A DNA stretch of 64,000 nucleotides, taken from contig NW_023365716.1 of the NCBI RefSeq assembly GCF_000003815.2, positions 383,237-447,236 of the forward strand, read 5' to 3'. A program made the translations under genes and the position numbers. Positions 22,774-36,300 of the stretch are shown here, piece after piece; within the stretch, counting starts at the first letter, position 1, and each line of letters begins with the position of its first letter. The notes below the pieces were generated by a model. The model searched no databases. It was not told where the DNA came from and saw only the letters and a list, made by a program, of their open reading frames with translations. The stretch is from Branchiostoma floridae. Its lineage: Eukaryota > Chordata > Leptocardii > Amphioxiformes > Branchiostomatidae.

Positions 22774-25767
22774 ATGGCGTACGAACCCAAGGCTGTCCGC
22801 GGACTGGGCTGGGCTATGGTGGTCCTGGGGTCACTCAGCGTGACGCTAGGGGTCGCTGCAGACATCAACTTCTCCGCTAGGGGCGTGGGAGCTGTGGGAC
22901 ACTTCATCAGCGCACCTATCTGGAGCGGGCTGCTGGTTGGTTCCGCTCTTAACCTTTGAACTTTAACCTAACCTTTAACCTAAGACCTCTACCTTTCAAC
23001 TGTATCACCAAAACATGCAGAAGTGACAAACACGTAGAGGTGAGATTCTTGGGAGATTCCGGCAATGCTCTGGCCCAGAGGTAGGCTTGGCACCCCCTAA
23101 CCTTTAACCTTTAACGCTGAACCTTGACCTTTAAACTTTATCCCCCGAGAACATTCAACAGTGAAAACATTGGGACATTTCATAAATGCCCTTGTCTGGA
23201 GGAGACGGCTGATAGGTCCCAAGCCTTTACTTAAGTGCCTACCCTACCTATCCTTTAACATATGAACTTTAACTTTGACCTATAGCGGTCACCTTTTCAA
23301 GTGCTTACACTACCTATCCTTCAACATTTGAACTTAAACTTTGAACTATAGCGGTCAACTTTTTAAGTGCTTATACTAGTATCCTTCAACATTTGAACTT
23401 TAGCTCTGACCTATAGGCGGTCACCTTTCAAGAATTGAAATAAACTTTATTTTCACCAGTTTACATGGATCTCTGTCGACTGTTGATGTCTTTACAGGTC
23501 CTTACGACAGGCATTCTGGGTGTTAACAGCGCAAAGAAACCAACAAATAAGTGCCTGGTGAGTCACATCATTTCTTGCCTGTGACTGTGTGACAATGTGT
23601 TTGTAGAAGTGTGTGCGTGTGCGTGTGTGTGAGAGTAATTGTGTCTGTGTTTGTAGCTGTGTGTGTATTTGTATGTGTGTGTGTGTGTGTGTGTGTGTTT
23701 GTGTGTGTGTGTGAGGCGGGGGGATTAACGCATTTTCTTAAAATTTGCTTTTTTTACGATATATTTGGAACAGTGAAAAAAAATACAATATAGTCAGAGA
23801 CAGTTAACGTCTTGTTTTCTGACTGATTTTCCCTCCACCCGTCCACAGATCGTAGCCTCCATGGTTGTGGGTATATTCGTGATCCTGACGTGTGTGTGCT
23901 GCATCGCCATAGCGGCAATCGCAATCGTGTGGAACCACTACGTGTACGCCTGCCGTCAACACGACTGGCGAGCCTACTACATTGCACAACAAGACTATAA
24001 GAACAACCCGTCCCAATACGAAGAACCAGACTTGTCGTAAGTAAAAAAACAGTGGCTTGTTATGAGCCCATTCACAGTTTAAATGGCAAATGCGCAGTGT
24101 GATGCATTGTGGATTAATGTGTCAAAGGTGAATGTCCTTGTAAACAGTTCTTGCTTACTACGCCGCCCAGGAGCGTCAAAAGAACAACCCGTCCACATAC
24201 CTGAACCAGATATGTGGTAAGTAATAACGTGACTTCGAAATTCCAATAAAAACGCTTACAGACACGTACAAAAACAGCTGATTTTGTACCACTGTAACAG
24301 CGACATCTGAGGATGATGATTTGCAGTCACGTAAACCTAGGGCAAATACGGATTATCTTTCTGGCTGTGTACGTAGAACGTTGTTTTCCCGAATAGGTTG
24401 AAAATGTCTTTTCACGGTCGAAACTTTCTCCCCAGGAACTTCAAGGCCTACGACTGCAGCGCGTCCGCCATCGGCCTTCACGCCACGAACATCGTCCTGG
24501 CCGTGATTGAGATCATCCTCGGGTTCGCGGTGTCCATCATGAGCTGCGTCGGGCTCTGCACTATGCGACGCGATGCGGGACAGGTGGGTACTGCAGACCA
24601 TTGCCATTGTTACCTAACGTTCCGCCCTTTTGATAAAAAGGAATATGTTTAAGACACTGCATTAACTGTGGAACCTCACAGAGAATTGAAAGTGGCTAGT
24701 CGATGGTCCTAGAGACTACGGTAGGCACTAAAAGTCACAAAACATCTCACACACTAAATTTTCGGCCTTACTCAGTTTGAATGTCCCACAAGGTTACTCA
24801 CACGTGGCCGCAGTTACAAAATTGTAGGTGCATTGAAGGTGTGTTTTTTATTTCGTGGTTTCAACCTCAGAATATGTTGTTGATGTGTACGCTATAATGA
24901 TTTTTATGATGCACGTGAACGAGGTTTGTATCTGAATCAACATAGCCGACATGACCGTCCTTTGAACAGCGTAACACACGAGCTTCTGTATCTGTATCTG
25001 TATAGCAGGTATAACACAAGAGCCTCTGTATCTATACATATGTCTGTTTAGCCAGCTTCTCAGACCTTCGGCGCGGCAGCAGCTGGTTATATTCCACTGC
25101 AGCTGAACCAACTGTTTGTGTTTTTGTGTAATTGTTCTGTAGACAGTGATTTACGCTGCAGGCCCGGTACCGGACGGAACGCAGGGAAACATTGTGATCA
25201 TGCAGGGAAACCCGGGTTTGTACCAAGCGTTGTTATTTGTGTCTTCATGTATTTTGCTTGTGGCGTTGAAAGATAAGCAACCGGCAGCCAGAAAGCTCCA
25301 GTATGGGAAATTTGGCGACTTGAGTATGAAGTAGACTCGAACCTAAAGAGCGGAATCTACATTCCGATTGTAATACTTTTACCTGTTCCCATTGGATACA
25401 ATAGTGTCGATTTTAGACTCGTTATATTAAACTGTTTAGCAAATGTGTCATACATATTATCCGTTTTCGTTACTATAAAACAGTGTTTGATTCGATTCCG
25501 TGTCGTCACATTAAATTTCTCTAAATCCAGATAATCCAATACCCAACAATCTTCATCGAGATAATCCAACTGTCGTTAATTCAACCGTCAACAACTAAAA
25601 GTTGATCGTTTTCCTCCCTTGCCACAACAGGTGTCCAGGGTAGCCAACCGAAGGTGTCCGTGGCCCAGAATCCGGCCCAGGTGCCACCTGCCTACCAGGT
25701 GGATTCAGGTGCAGCGCCAGGTGTGCAGGAAGAGAAGAAGGGCCCGATACCTGCTGATTTCGTGTGA
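22774..25767 (+). CDS. MS4A/CD20-like four-span membrane protein
   Basis: Six exons: 22774-22935, 23498-23557, 23849-24036, 24436-24583, 25143-25215 and 25631-25767. They join in frame (768 bp, 255 residues) with AG/GT at every junction. Four hydrophobic segments fit the family: residues about 10-30 (LGWAMVVLGSLSVTLGVA), 47-63 (PIWSGLLVLTTGILGV across the exon 1/2 join), 75-102 (IVASMVVGIFVILTCVCCIA) and 153-175 (NIVLAVIEIILGFAVSIMSC). The IWSG-(x)n-TGILG pattern between segments is typical of MS4A/CD20 proteins. A Cys/Tyr-containing loop (residues 103-152) lies between spans three and four, and the C-terminal tail is Pro/Gln-rich and cytosolic by topology. Family members sit in the plasma membrane and associate with receptors or channels; the partner here is unknown. 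The start is the first ATG after a CAG acceptor at 22767-22768, so a 5' untranslated exon must lie upstream. An AATAAA at 26119 fits the 3' end. Confidence 0.85.
23611..23712. repeat. (GT)n microsatellite
   Basis: GT-rich run with interruptions inside the second intron of the MS4A-like gene. Confidence 0.9.
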
Positions 25768-26118
25768 AAAAGAGAACAACACAAAATGGCGTCCACCTGG
25801 TCTACATGACGTCATAAAGTACCAGGATCCAGAAATATGGCGGCGCCCTGGCCTATTACATGAGGGTTTTTATATTGATTTTAAACGCGTCAAGACGTCG
25901 TTATAAAGGATTGATACAACGCCGGGAACTGATTGGATTCGGTGATCAGAAGAACTCACATTGCTGATAAGGAAGCTACTTTTTAGGCAACTACAACTGT
26001 AATGAACTGATATTACCGTCATTGAAATATTACAAAGGAAAGATTGGAGTAGGACACGTTGTACTTGTTGCTTCAAAGAGATAAATGACTCCTAATTGGA
26101 CAAAGAGTCCCGACGACA

Positions 26119-26124
26119 ATAAAA
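26119..26124 (+). terminator. Polyadenylation signal of the MS4A-like gene
   Basis: AATAAA about 350 bp after the stop codon, followed by an A run. Confidence 0.55.
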
Positions 26125-27011
26125 AAATAGGGATGCAGAGTTTTGATAAGTATAATGTTTATTTGTAAAGTTCCTATATCAAACTCATAACAAAGCTGAT
26201 GTAGTGCGTATGATAATTATAAATCACGTATATCTTATGTATCCAGTATGAAATATGTATCCAGCTGGAAGTATGTATCGAGGAACTATTTACAGTTAAT
26301 TTCTGACCACCACCTCTAATAAGTGCTTTGGACCTAAACTCCATACACATAGTTGTATAGTGGTATAGTTGAATACAAGATTGCTCATAAAGAAACGTAA
26401 TCATGGCTGCGTGCATTCTATCAATGTATTGAAAATAACATACAAAATTGATAAAAAAGCTCATAATGCGCACATTAACATTTTAACAATAAGCCAGAGT
26501 GCGTACGCGTATAAGTAATAATCTGATCTGCCGATTGTCTAGTAAAATTGAAAATACCTTTTGTATGCACTACTCACCAAATGTTCTTATAAAATGCATA
26601 TACACAGGTATATAGAGATACTGGGTTATCTAAGATTCTGTAGTCAGTTTCAGAGTCATGATAATTAACCTGTAAAACCTTTGCACCTTCGCATTACGAG
26701 CCAAACGAAGTTGACTCTGTCATAGATGAAAAAGCGTATACTTTAGACAAAAGGAATACGAAATGTAGAGTAACGGAACCCCAGCTCTAAATTGCTGTAG
26801 CCCCCCTCCCCACACATTAGTCTTTACCCTGGAAGACTAGCAACAGGCTTGTAACGTATTGATGATAAAAATTGTGTCTTTGCTGCCCTAGCTGGATGAT
26901 GAAATATAATTTTTACAATGTATAAGCTACACAATCTTATTCTGAAAAACCAGAACACCTTGGATACAACATTCAATATGGCATTAGGAGCTCTCACTGA
27001 TAGCTACATTC

Positions 27012-27017
27012 TTTATT
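27012..27017 (-). terminator. Polyadenylation signal of gene B
   Basis: TTTATT on the plus strand, AATAAA on the coding strand, about 145 bp beyond the TAG at 27160-27162. Confidence 0.5.
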
Positions 27018-27159
27018 TTGCAAAATTTAACATTACCCTGACCGTGAAGGCATAATTGGTGATGTTTGAGGGTCTTGGTTTCTTCATTTCAGTATGGGCC
27101 AATAACGAACGGCTAATACAAAATTTCTTCTCACAAAAGTTTTGTAATTGAATCCCGAT

Positions 27160-27392
27160 CTAACTTGCTGTAGCCCCCTCCTCAGACATTTCTTCCTCCA
27201 CTATGAGGCTTGCAGCAAACTTATCACACAATTTAAGGACTGCGTAGAACTTGACACATGCCCTTTCACCTTTGGCCTCCAGAATGTCCAGCAGCTCGCG
27301 CGCTGCATCCTGGGGAGTCCTGGATGTCTTTAAATGCTTATTTCTCTCCAACCGTTCTCTACTTAGGTTGCAGCCATTTACCAAGGTACACA
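27160..27392 (-). CDS. Gene B last exon: CARD-like domain
   Basis: Seventy-six residues with the CARD pattern from helix 2 onward: LVNGCNLSRERLERNK, then TSRTPQDAARELLDILEAKG, then a helix with CVKFYAVLKL. The acidic tail ends EEEMSEEGATAS before TAG. With the acceptor at CCACTAG the phase fits the Death exon. A stronger pyrimidine-rich acceptor (TTTTCAG, exon end 27424) would add residues FIEIGIFRPL, which better completes the CARD, but it needs a phase-2 donor and so an exon I have not found. The domain call rests on the pattern, not on a search. Confidence 0.6.
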
Positions 27393-30300
27393 CTAGTGGT
27401 CGAAAGATTCCGATTTCGATGAATCTGAAAATATATATATATATTATAAGAATATTTGTGTTGTATTTCGCTTCTTGCATCATGCTTTTTCATCATGTGG
27501 TCACATCACATTATTTCCAATCGAATGGATGATACATACCTTCCAAAGTTTCTGCAGTGAGCCTGTGCCCAATTTTGATGAGAGCCTTCTTCAGAGCTTG
27601 AACATTAGCAGCTTCTCCTTCTCTGTTCCTCCACCGTTCCAGCATCTCTCTGCACCTGCGGTCGCAGTCATGTTCCATTTCTCGTATCACTCGTATCTCG
27701 TTTTCCTCGAAGTTCAGCTCCCATGCCAAGTTGTCCCAATCAGCGCTGGTGCCACGTATGACTTTGCCGAAGCACTTTGACATATAACCTAAAACAACAG
27801 CAGAAATTTCGCCATATTATAACGTTGTCGGTAATGTAAAAGTGAAAACACTGTTTCCAAGAGGTAAAAACCAATTGACCATGTCGTAATGGCCTGGCAA
27901 ATGCAAAATTAATGAACTCATATAAATCTTGCATTAGCCTAAGTAAGATACAGTTTCTGTCAAGGGTGTATTGTAAGCGCGAGTTAAGAAGAAATACATG
28001 AACTTTACAAACAATGTGAGAAATACATGAAATACATGGACTTTACTAACAAGTAGAGAAGTCTAAGTGTAATATGATGCTTTGTAGATCTATCTGCGAT
28101 ACTAATTGACTAGCGTGCAACCTTGTGTTGACTTGGTTCTGTAGGGATCTTAATATTTTCTTCACTCATTATTATCATATCAATTCAGAGTTTCGTATAA
28201 AATGGGGTAAATCCTGATGTAGGTCCAGTGACTTACAAAAGGCAGTGGATGCTGCCTGAAACATTTGAGCGTTTCCAAATTCTATACAGTTGCTTAAAAT
28301 TTTGCAATGCGCATGGAATTAATGTCTGAGGTCCTCGGTTGTTCGTTGTAGGTTTTTATAAACTCCACACAAAAAAGTTGGAATATTAACTGGTTGATCA
28401 TATTACTAATGTTTTTGCATCAATTTCAATGTGTTCTATTATATCAATTGAAAGTGTGATTCCCATCCCTATGGTATCAAACGTATTATGATTGTAAACT
28501 CATCAAACGAGCACTACGCCTGCTTACATGGGACACCAAAAAGTGCCAAAATTTCCCTGCTTGAATTGGCGCATGTTTTAGTGATTCAACAAATCCTTTC
28601 TTTGCGTCACGACGTCAAGTTTGATATACAAAACATACAAGTTTGTTTTAGTACATTTGAGTACAGTATATCTGCCCTTTTGGACAGTTGGATAGCCGTG
28701 TAGTTGGTAAGGAGAACCGCACGCTGACACGGCAAGAGTAACTTTCAGCTTTGGTGGTGGAGGCAGCCTCACAGTGTGGGGCGGTATAACCGCCATCGGA
28801 AAAACAATATTCGTCATCATTCCAGCTGCGATAAAGGTACATCGTTTTCTATCCGGTCGCAATATCCTACCTCTTCAAAATTGGCCCAAATGTAGCTAGA
28901 ACTGAAATAGGACAAACATATTATTGCAGCCAACAAGACTTTCACTTTTGTATTCAAGAGAGACACAAAGTTAACTCTTGTGGAAGCATAGAATCATCTA
29001 CAGCACTCAGAGAAATCACATCAGTGCCTCTTTTCACAATGGACGCTATCACACAACAAATTTTCATTTCCATTTCAATAGTCTTGTCATGTTAACTATC
29101 GCCGACTAATTTTGTTGGCGATAGCCAATCAGATCAGCGATAAATCTTTGCTATGGTCTGATTGCTGAACTATAAGGTTCCAATCTCATTTCAAAACTAG
29201 AGTTCCACGAACACATATCTTCGCAAAATAAACAATTTTTATGAAGATTGTTGTTTTTGAAATGTTGTTAATTTTGGGAAATAGATATTTAATGAAATGC
29301 TTTTGGAATGTGAGTTTTTTGAAATTCATGTGTCTTGTTTTGGAATGCAGTGAATTTATATTGTTTCTGTATTTTTGCCTGCATTTGAAATGCTGGCACA
29401 GCTTTTGGTATGTCTGTGTGTGTCTCTCTGTCTGTGTTTTTTTGCATTTTTGTGGTCAGCATAACTTACGTATCTTTGGATGGATTGTAATGATATTTGG
29501 TATGTGGTATCTTTTTACTTGGACATGGTATGGTTTTCTTTTTTGTCGGTAGGTTGCAGGAAGGTTGGATTCACATGATATTTTGCATATTATTACTTTT
29601 GGTAGAGATGTACATTTTAAATTGTCAATTATAAAAAGTTGGAGTTAATTAGCATGCTTATTTAGGATGATCTTATTTTGATACAATTAATCTTATTGCC
29701 GGACTAATTTACAGGTAACATGCTGTAGCTTGTATTTTTCGAGTGCTAACTTTTTATATTAGTGGTTAGAATAGACGTACATTTTATATGTCTAAAGATA
29801 AGCTTAGATGTGAGTGTAAGTACATTATAGTGTGCAGCACTGCTTCATTTGGTCTGACTTTGTTTTGTTAAAAAAGAGACAGGCTTTAGCTTTTCCTCAC
29901 ATTTTCCGGGAGGCAGCTAGTGTCACAAATTTAACAGAAATAAGAAACCACACAGTCTCTGATAAGCTAGCATTTGTGGGTTTTCTTCCATCAGGGAAGA
30001 ATAGACACAGTAAGACTGGCTAATCTATCAACCATAATGTAAACAAACCCATGCCAGCTGCAGGCTTGCACTCCATTTCAAACCTGCAGACTCCCTGGGG
30101 TTTCTAAGAGAACCATGGTTGGAAGTTATTCCTAAGACCAAATTTGTCACATTTACCACAAGGAAAACATACATGCAAGCAAGTGTATAATGCAACTGCA
30201 TAGTTACTTATTCCTGTCTCCCAATCCCATTGTCAGATACCCTGTGCCTATGTAGTCACTGTGTTTCCAGTTTCCAACAGGAAAACAATGCTAATGTTGC

Positions 30301-33300
30301 TGGGGATTAACCCATGTACCAGTTGTTAATGTACAGGTCAACCGTAACTAATAGCTGTGGCAGAGAGCATTTAATGCTCTTGTAATGCTCGCCAATTGGC
30401 AATTGACCTATTGACCTACATCTTTAGACACCAGCTGTGGCGACATGTATGTACCACCCTATATACTTCTGCAGTATACTGCAGTTTATTAAATTTCCCT
30501 AAGTAATTATATTAAATAGATAGTGATTTACATCTCATTATGTTTATAATCATCCAAAGTAACTACCTACAAAAAACAAAGAATATCCTACAATCCCCTC
30601 TGGAGTTATCCTTCGCAAAAGTTACAAACTATAAGACCCACTGCAGTTCCAAACAAGCTGCTAGGGGGCCCGAAATTACACCATTTACTCCTAGTCCCAA
30701 CAGCTATCCACCACTTAAAAATCATGAGCCTGGCACTTTTGGAAAATTTAGGCGGAGACTTTGACGTTCACTTGCAGTACCAAAACAAGTCGCCAGTTGG
30801 CCCATTATCGAACGTGACATTCCTTTCTGTGTCCTCTACCTATCAACCAAATATCATAGCCATCCATCAAGAACATCTCGTGTTATCTTGCATACAGACA
30901 AACGCACTTACATACAAAGCCAGCTACAGCACCATAGGTAAAAGCTAGCTAAACCATTCTCGCACACGACAATCCTTTCCACAACCGCTACACACCTGCC
31001 AAAATATCGTGGAAATCGCCCAGCTGCGTTTTGACTTATGCTTCCCGAAAAAAAAACACGAAAACAATAACAACTTCACTACTGTACCGTAGGAAAACGC
31101 CAGGTAAACCATTTTCGAACTAGGCATGTCTTTTGACAACCTCTACACACCTGCAAAAAATCAAAAAGTTCCAAGCTCAATTTCTCGAGTTATATGCTGT
31201 TGACCAACATACAGACCCAAAACATAATCTTCGCTGGCGAAGATAATTAGGCTGATAAAATCAGGATTTCGGAGGTATATTTTACATCTTTTGTTTCCTA
31301 CTTTTATAAACTAGCAGCAAAATATTGCAATTAGACAATGCAAACAACATAAACATGGGGTAGTGGGGGGACTTAAATAACTTATTTTCTGTTAAATAGC
31401 GCCATATTAAAAAAAGTATAGTAATACTATTGTTTAAATGAATATGTACAATGGGGTTTACGGTTAACAACTGTTTCTTGTTTTTGCTTTGATTTAGTGA
31501 TTTTACATGTGTTTAGTTATGTATTCGTAGCTGCCATGCTTTCCTTTTGTTGTTGTTTTTGTTTATCAAAAATGAATGATTGAAAAAAGTAATCCGTGTC
31601 AATACTAGCCTAAATTAATGATCTGACAATAAGTAAGACATCGTCGTTATCTTGGACGGTCTGCGAAAACCATTGAAACTTTTCCGACATCTTCTTGAGT
31701 TGTCAAGTGTCCGACTCTAATAGTAATTACAATCAAAGCGAACTGACCTTCCATGTATCCTAGTTTCAGCCGGAGATCCTTGACCTTCTCCGGGACGTTC
31801 CTCTCAGGATGGACGAGGTTCTCGCCCTTTGCTGCCGCCGCCTCCACCTCTGCCCTGCTGTAGGCGTGAGGCTCTCGACTGTGCTCCCGGAGGTCCAGGG
31901 CGCTGAGTACCATGTCCCGTGACCTGGCTCCGGGGCTGGTCTCGTGCAGCAGGCGGTACGTCATGTCCTTCAGGAGGTCCATGATGGAGTTGCAGTCCTC
32001 CCTGTTGCCATCGTTGCTCCTGACGAAGATGTTGAGCTGCCTCTTGTCCTGTGTGATCTGCAGCAGCGCGTCGGCCTTCTTGTCGGTACATTTGGCGCTG
32101 TTTTTCCACAGGAGAGGCCGACTGAGCTTGTCCGGGTGCGCCTGCATCAGCAGCGTCTGCAGCCGCGGGAACAGGTCGCACGAGAAGCTGTCGATCTCCG
32201 TGCGGCCTCGGATCTGCAGACCGAAGTAGACAGCCTTGCTGGACACAGGAGACCACGCCGCCTCTTCCATCTCCTGCTGCAGCAGGCTGGGGATGATCAA
32301 GGTGACTTCGTCGTACGTGTGGCAGAGCTGGAAGTCCTGCAGGAGTTTGATCAGCAGAGGGATGTCGGCAACGGCACTGAAGACACGGGTGAGCTCCTCA
32401 AGGGTGACGTAGTCCTCAGCTGTCCGGGCGATCTTGACAATAGGGAAGTTGTCTGGAGCAAGCAGAGATCCAATAACGGATGTGAACAACCACTGGGGGT
32501 CCAGTACTACCAACGAGTCGGCTTGGTGGCGAAGGTAGATGATCTAAATATGATTACAGATTTAAAAAAAAAACAGGACAATTTATTCCTTAAGTTAATT
32601 TCCTTATGTATTTCTGAACCTAAAAAGATCCTGTCATTGTTAACTTGAAAGTTCATCTGTGTAATTAGAAGTCATTCTCAACTAGAATTCAGTAAACACA
32701 TAGGTCAGAGGTCACGGCGTGCCGGTGGTGTGTTTTTTTGGGAGCTCTCGTATCTATTCCCCATTTTTCGCCCATTTTGCCCACATTACCGGGCTATACA
32801 AGGCCTGCAACCCGATGATCAACTGGACAGTACAGTAAGAATGCACTAGTTGGCCTCTTTTGGCCCTAGAGCATATATTTTAGTTCCATTTAGCTGTATT
32901 TCGCTACACAGACATGATGCGACGCGGCAGCCATCTTGGCTCGCCGCTGCTACTTCTCCCCTGTGCACTATTCCTAGCCGTGTACAGGCATTACATGTGC
33001 TCTTAACTAGACATAGAACATGCTAGGAACTTATCTAGTTGTATTGATCCACACGGTAGAATGAATTTATTCCTAGGAAAAAAACAAATCATGCCGCATT
33101 CCCCTAGTCTTATGGGGCTGGGTTTATCTACACTGCTACACCCGCTTAGCCCTAAGCTGAGCAGGCGTCACACAGCACCGACTCCCATGGGTTTTGGCGG
33201 CTCCACGGGCTTTCTGCTGGCCATCATGATGCTATCAGGCGATGTGCACAGCAACCCTGGGCCGGTCAGATACCCGTGTGGGGGGTGCGGCCGCGCTGTA

Positions 33301-36300
33301 GCCGTCAACCATAGGGCGCTACAGTGCGACCACTGTGATCAATGGATACATATTAACTGCTGCGGGATGGGTGACAAAATGTACAGATACTATCAGAACT
33401 CCTCATGTAGCTGGATATGCAACAACTGTGGCATGCCTAGTTTTACGTCTAGCATGTTTGATCACAATAGCCTGATCCACGATGCAGAGGAGTCATTTTA
33501 TAGCCCTCTTGCAGAAATGGACAGGGACACTACTAGCACCTCACACTTCTCACCAAATCTGATTTCAGGTCTCAGTCCGGGACACAGATCCTGGTCCTCA
33601 CTAAACACAACATCCAATCACTCACAGCATACTCTCAGTGACTCCGTCAGCCCACAAGGTGCTTTCAACCCCACCTCTACCTCATCCCCTTGCTTCCCCC
33701 TGAAACAACAACAAGGTAAGCAAACCCTATATAATTTTCACATTCTATCATTGAACTGCCGTAGTATTCGAGGATCTGAGAAAAATGCACAATTTAGAAC
33801 CATGATAGCAATAGAAAACCCAGATATTATCTGCGGCAACGAGTCCCATCTTGACCCAGATATTGCAAATGGAGAAATCTTCCCTGAGGATTACGATATT
33901 TACAGGAAAGATAGAGACAGTCAGGGCGGTGGAGTGTTTATCGCCATCAAATCTACACTAGTCTCGACCCCTATCCACGACCCTACAGATACGGAAATAG
34001 TTTGGGCTCAAATCCAACAGGCAGGCTACCGGCCTCTATGTGTCGGCTCCGCCTACAGACCCCCCACGTCAGGTCCACAATACATGGATGCTCTCACAAC
34101 TTCAATATGCAATATCGCATCTAGACCCACTCCCCCTAACATTGCATTGTTTGGTGATTTTAATCTTCCCGACATTAACTGGAACCCCGAGGCAGCCTCA
34201 GTTAACCCCTCACCTCAATACGGAAAAACACTAAATGAGAAATTCCTAGAGGTAACAGAGGAAACCCACTTAACCCAAATGGTCCATTCCCCAACAAGGG
34301 GTAGAAATATTCTTGACCTAGCACTCCTGTCTAACCCGGACTTAATGGAAGAGGTTAGCGTCATACCGGGCATCAGTGATCATGATGCGGTATCAGTTAA
34401 ATTGAAAACACACATCAAACTCAACAAGAAGAAACCACGTACCATCAACTTATTCAATAAAGCAGATAAAGAATCTTTGGCCCAAGGAATGAAAGAGCTA
34501 GGCAAACAATTTACTAATAGAGACCCCTCCAGCCACACTGTAGAAGAAAATTGGCAGTATTTCTCAAACGGCCTAAAACAACTTATGCTCAAACATGTCC
34601 CACAAAAGAAACTCTCAGGTAGGCAGAGCTGTCCATGGGTTACCCCCCAGCTCAAGAAAGCAATAAGGAAGAAGAAAAGATTATATAGGAAAGCTAAGAA
34701 CACGATGCAGGAATGCGCCTGGGACAAATTCAAAGCACAGCGTAGAGTAGTTAAAAAGAACATCAGGAAGGCACATAATGAATACTTAGAAGAAATCATG
34801 AGTGAGGCCCTAGACAATCCAAAGAAGTTTTGGAACTACGTGAAAAGCAGAAAACAAACGGCCACGGGTATTGCAGCCTTAAATGACAAAGATAGACTAG
34901 TATCAGATGGGAAGGGAAAGGCAGAAGTCCTTAGCAGCCAGTATAAGTCTGTTTTCACAGAGGAAAATTTAACTAACATTCCCGACCTAAGCCCAAGCCC
35001 CTACCCAGATATGCCACAGATAACAGTTACAGTGGAGGGAGTCCAGAAACTACTGGAAGGTATAAACCCAAGTAAGGCATCAGGACCCGATCACATCCCC
35101 TGCAGATTACTGAAAGACTATGCCCTAGAAATTAGTCCGATTTTATGTTTCATCTTTAACCAGTCACTGGAGGAGGGACAGGTACCCGAGGATTGGCGGA
35201 GCGCGTATGTTCACCCTATTTTTAAGAAGGGGGACATGCAGGAGTGACCCAGCCAACTATAGACCTGTGTCCCTCACCAGTGTCTGTTGCAAATTACTCG
35301 AACACATTCAATACTCAGCTACAATGAAGCATCTTGACAACCATAATATTCTACTTCCTACGCAGCATGGCTTTCGAGCAAAACACTCGTGTGAGTCGCA
35401 GTTAATCTGTACGCTCCAAGACCTAACCTCATGGTATGATAAAGGATGGCAGGTTGATCTAGCGATATTAGATTTCTCGAAAGCATTCGATAGCGTTCCA
35501 CACTTCCGTCTACTTAAGAAATTAGAATACTATGGTATAAGGGGCAAGAACTTCATATGGATGAAAAACTGGCTTCTTAACAGACAACAGCAAGTGGTTG
35601 TGGATGGGGAGAGATCGACCAGTGCCAAGGTCAAGTCAGGGGTGCCGCAGGGGACAGTACTGGGCCCCCTTCTATTCTTATTATACATCAATGACATCGA
35701 TAAAAATATCTACTCCCAACTCCGACTTTTTGCTGACGATTGTCTAATCTACCATCCCATACAAACAGAACAGGACCAGCTAGACCTACAAAAAGACCTA
35801 GACACACTTACTGAATGGTCCAACACATGGCAACTCAAGTTCAATGTGAAAAAGTGCTGTATTATCCATGTTCACAAATCCAAACGCTCACCACAATTCA
35901 TGTACACAATGTCTGCAGAACCGCTTGAGGTCAGTGCCCACCACCCCTACCTGGGGATCATCTTATCACAGGACCTCAAGTGGTCAACACACATCAACTC
36001 TGTCACAGCCAAGGCCAACAGTACACTGGGATTCCTACGAAGAAACATAAGGGGGGCTACCAAAGAGGTAAGGGCCAAAGCTTACACATCCTTAGTTAGA
36101 CCCAAACTTGAGTACGCATCCACCATATGGGACCCACAGAAGCGTCAATATGCCAATTCAAATGTACTTATAGATAAAATAGAATCTGTACAAAAACGAG
36201 CTGCCAGGTTTGTCTTTAACGACTACAGGAACACCACCAGCGTGTCATACCTGCAGAACAAACTGGGCTGGTCGACCCTGCAAGAAAGGAGGAGTCAGGC

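Larger units (their letters stand above)
25768..27159. other. Tail-to-tail intergenic region
   Basis: The MS4A-like gene ends here on the plus strand (AATAAA at 26119) and gene B ends on the minus strand (TTTATT at 27012-27017, AATAAA on that strand). A stretch near 26770-26830 resembles the end of gene B's last exon (GCTGTAGCCCCC then TCCTCAGACATT) and may be a decayed copy. Otherwise no exon is seen. Confidence 0.6.
27789..31747 (-). other. Gene B intron between COR and Death exons
   Basis: Nearly 4 kb without a convincing minus-strand exon. It contains a Tc1-like transposase fragment (28747-28896, plus) and decayed transposon sequence near 29400-29700 and 30600-30960. The counterpart interval in gene C is about 0.7 kb and carries a small linker exon not found here. 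Confidence 0.6.

Noticed and set aside
31804-32256. Gly/Arg/Gln-rich minus-strand frame over the COR exon
   Set aside because: Out-of-frame shadow of the COR coding sequence; the same shadow appears at 52357-52863.
31944-32648. A 234-codon open frame on the plus strand over the COR exon of gene B, with a like-sized one (52551-53282) over gene C
   Set aside because: It lies exactly opposite the real GC-rich COR exon. Its conservation follows from the conserved coding strand, and it has no family features.
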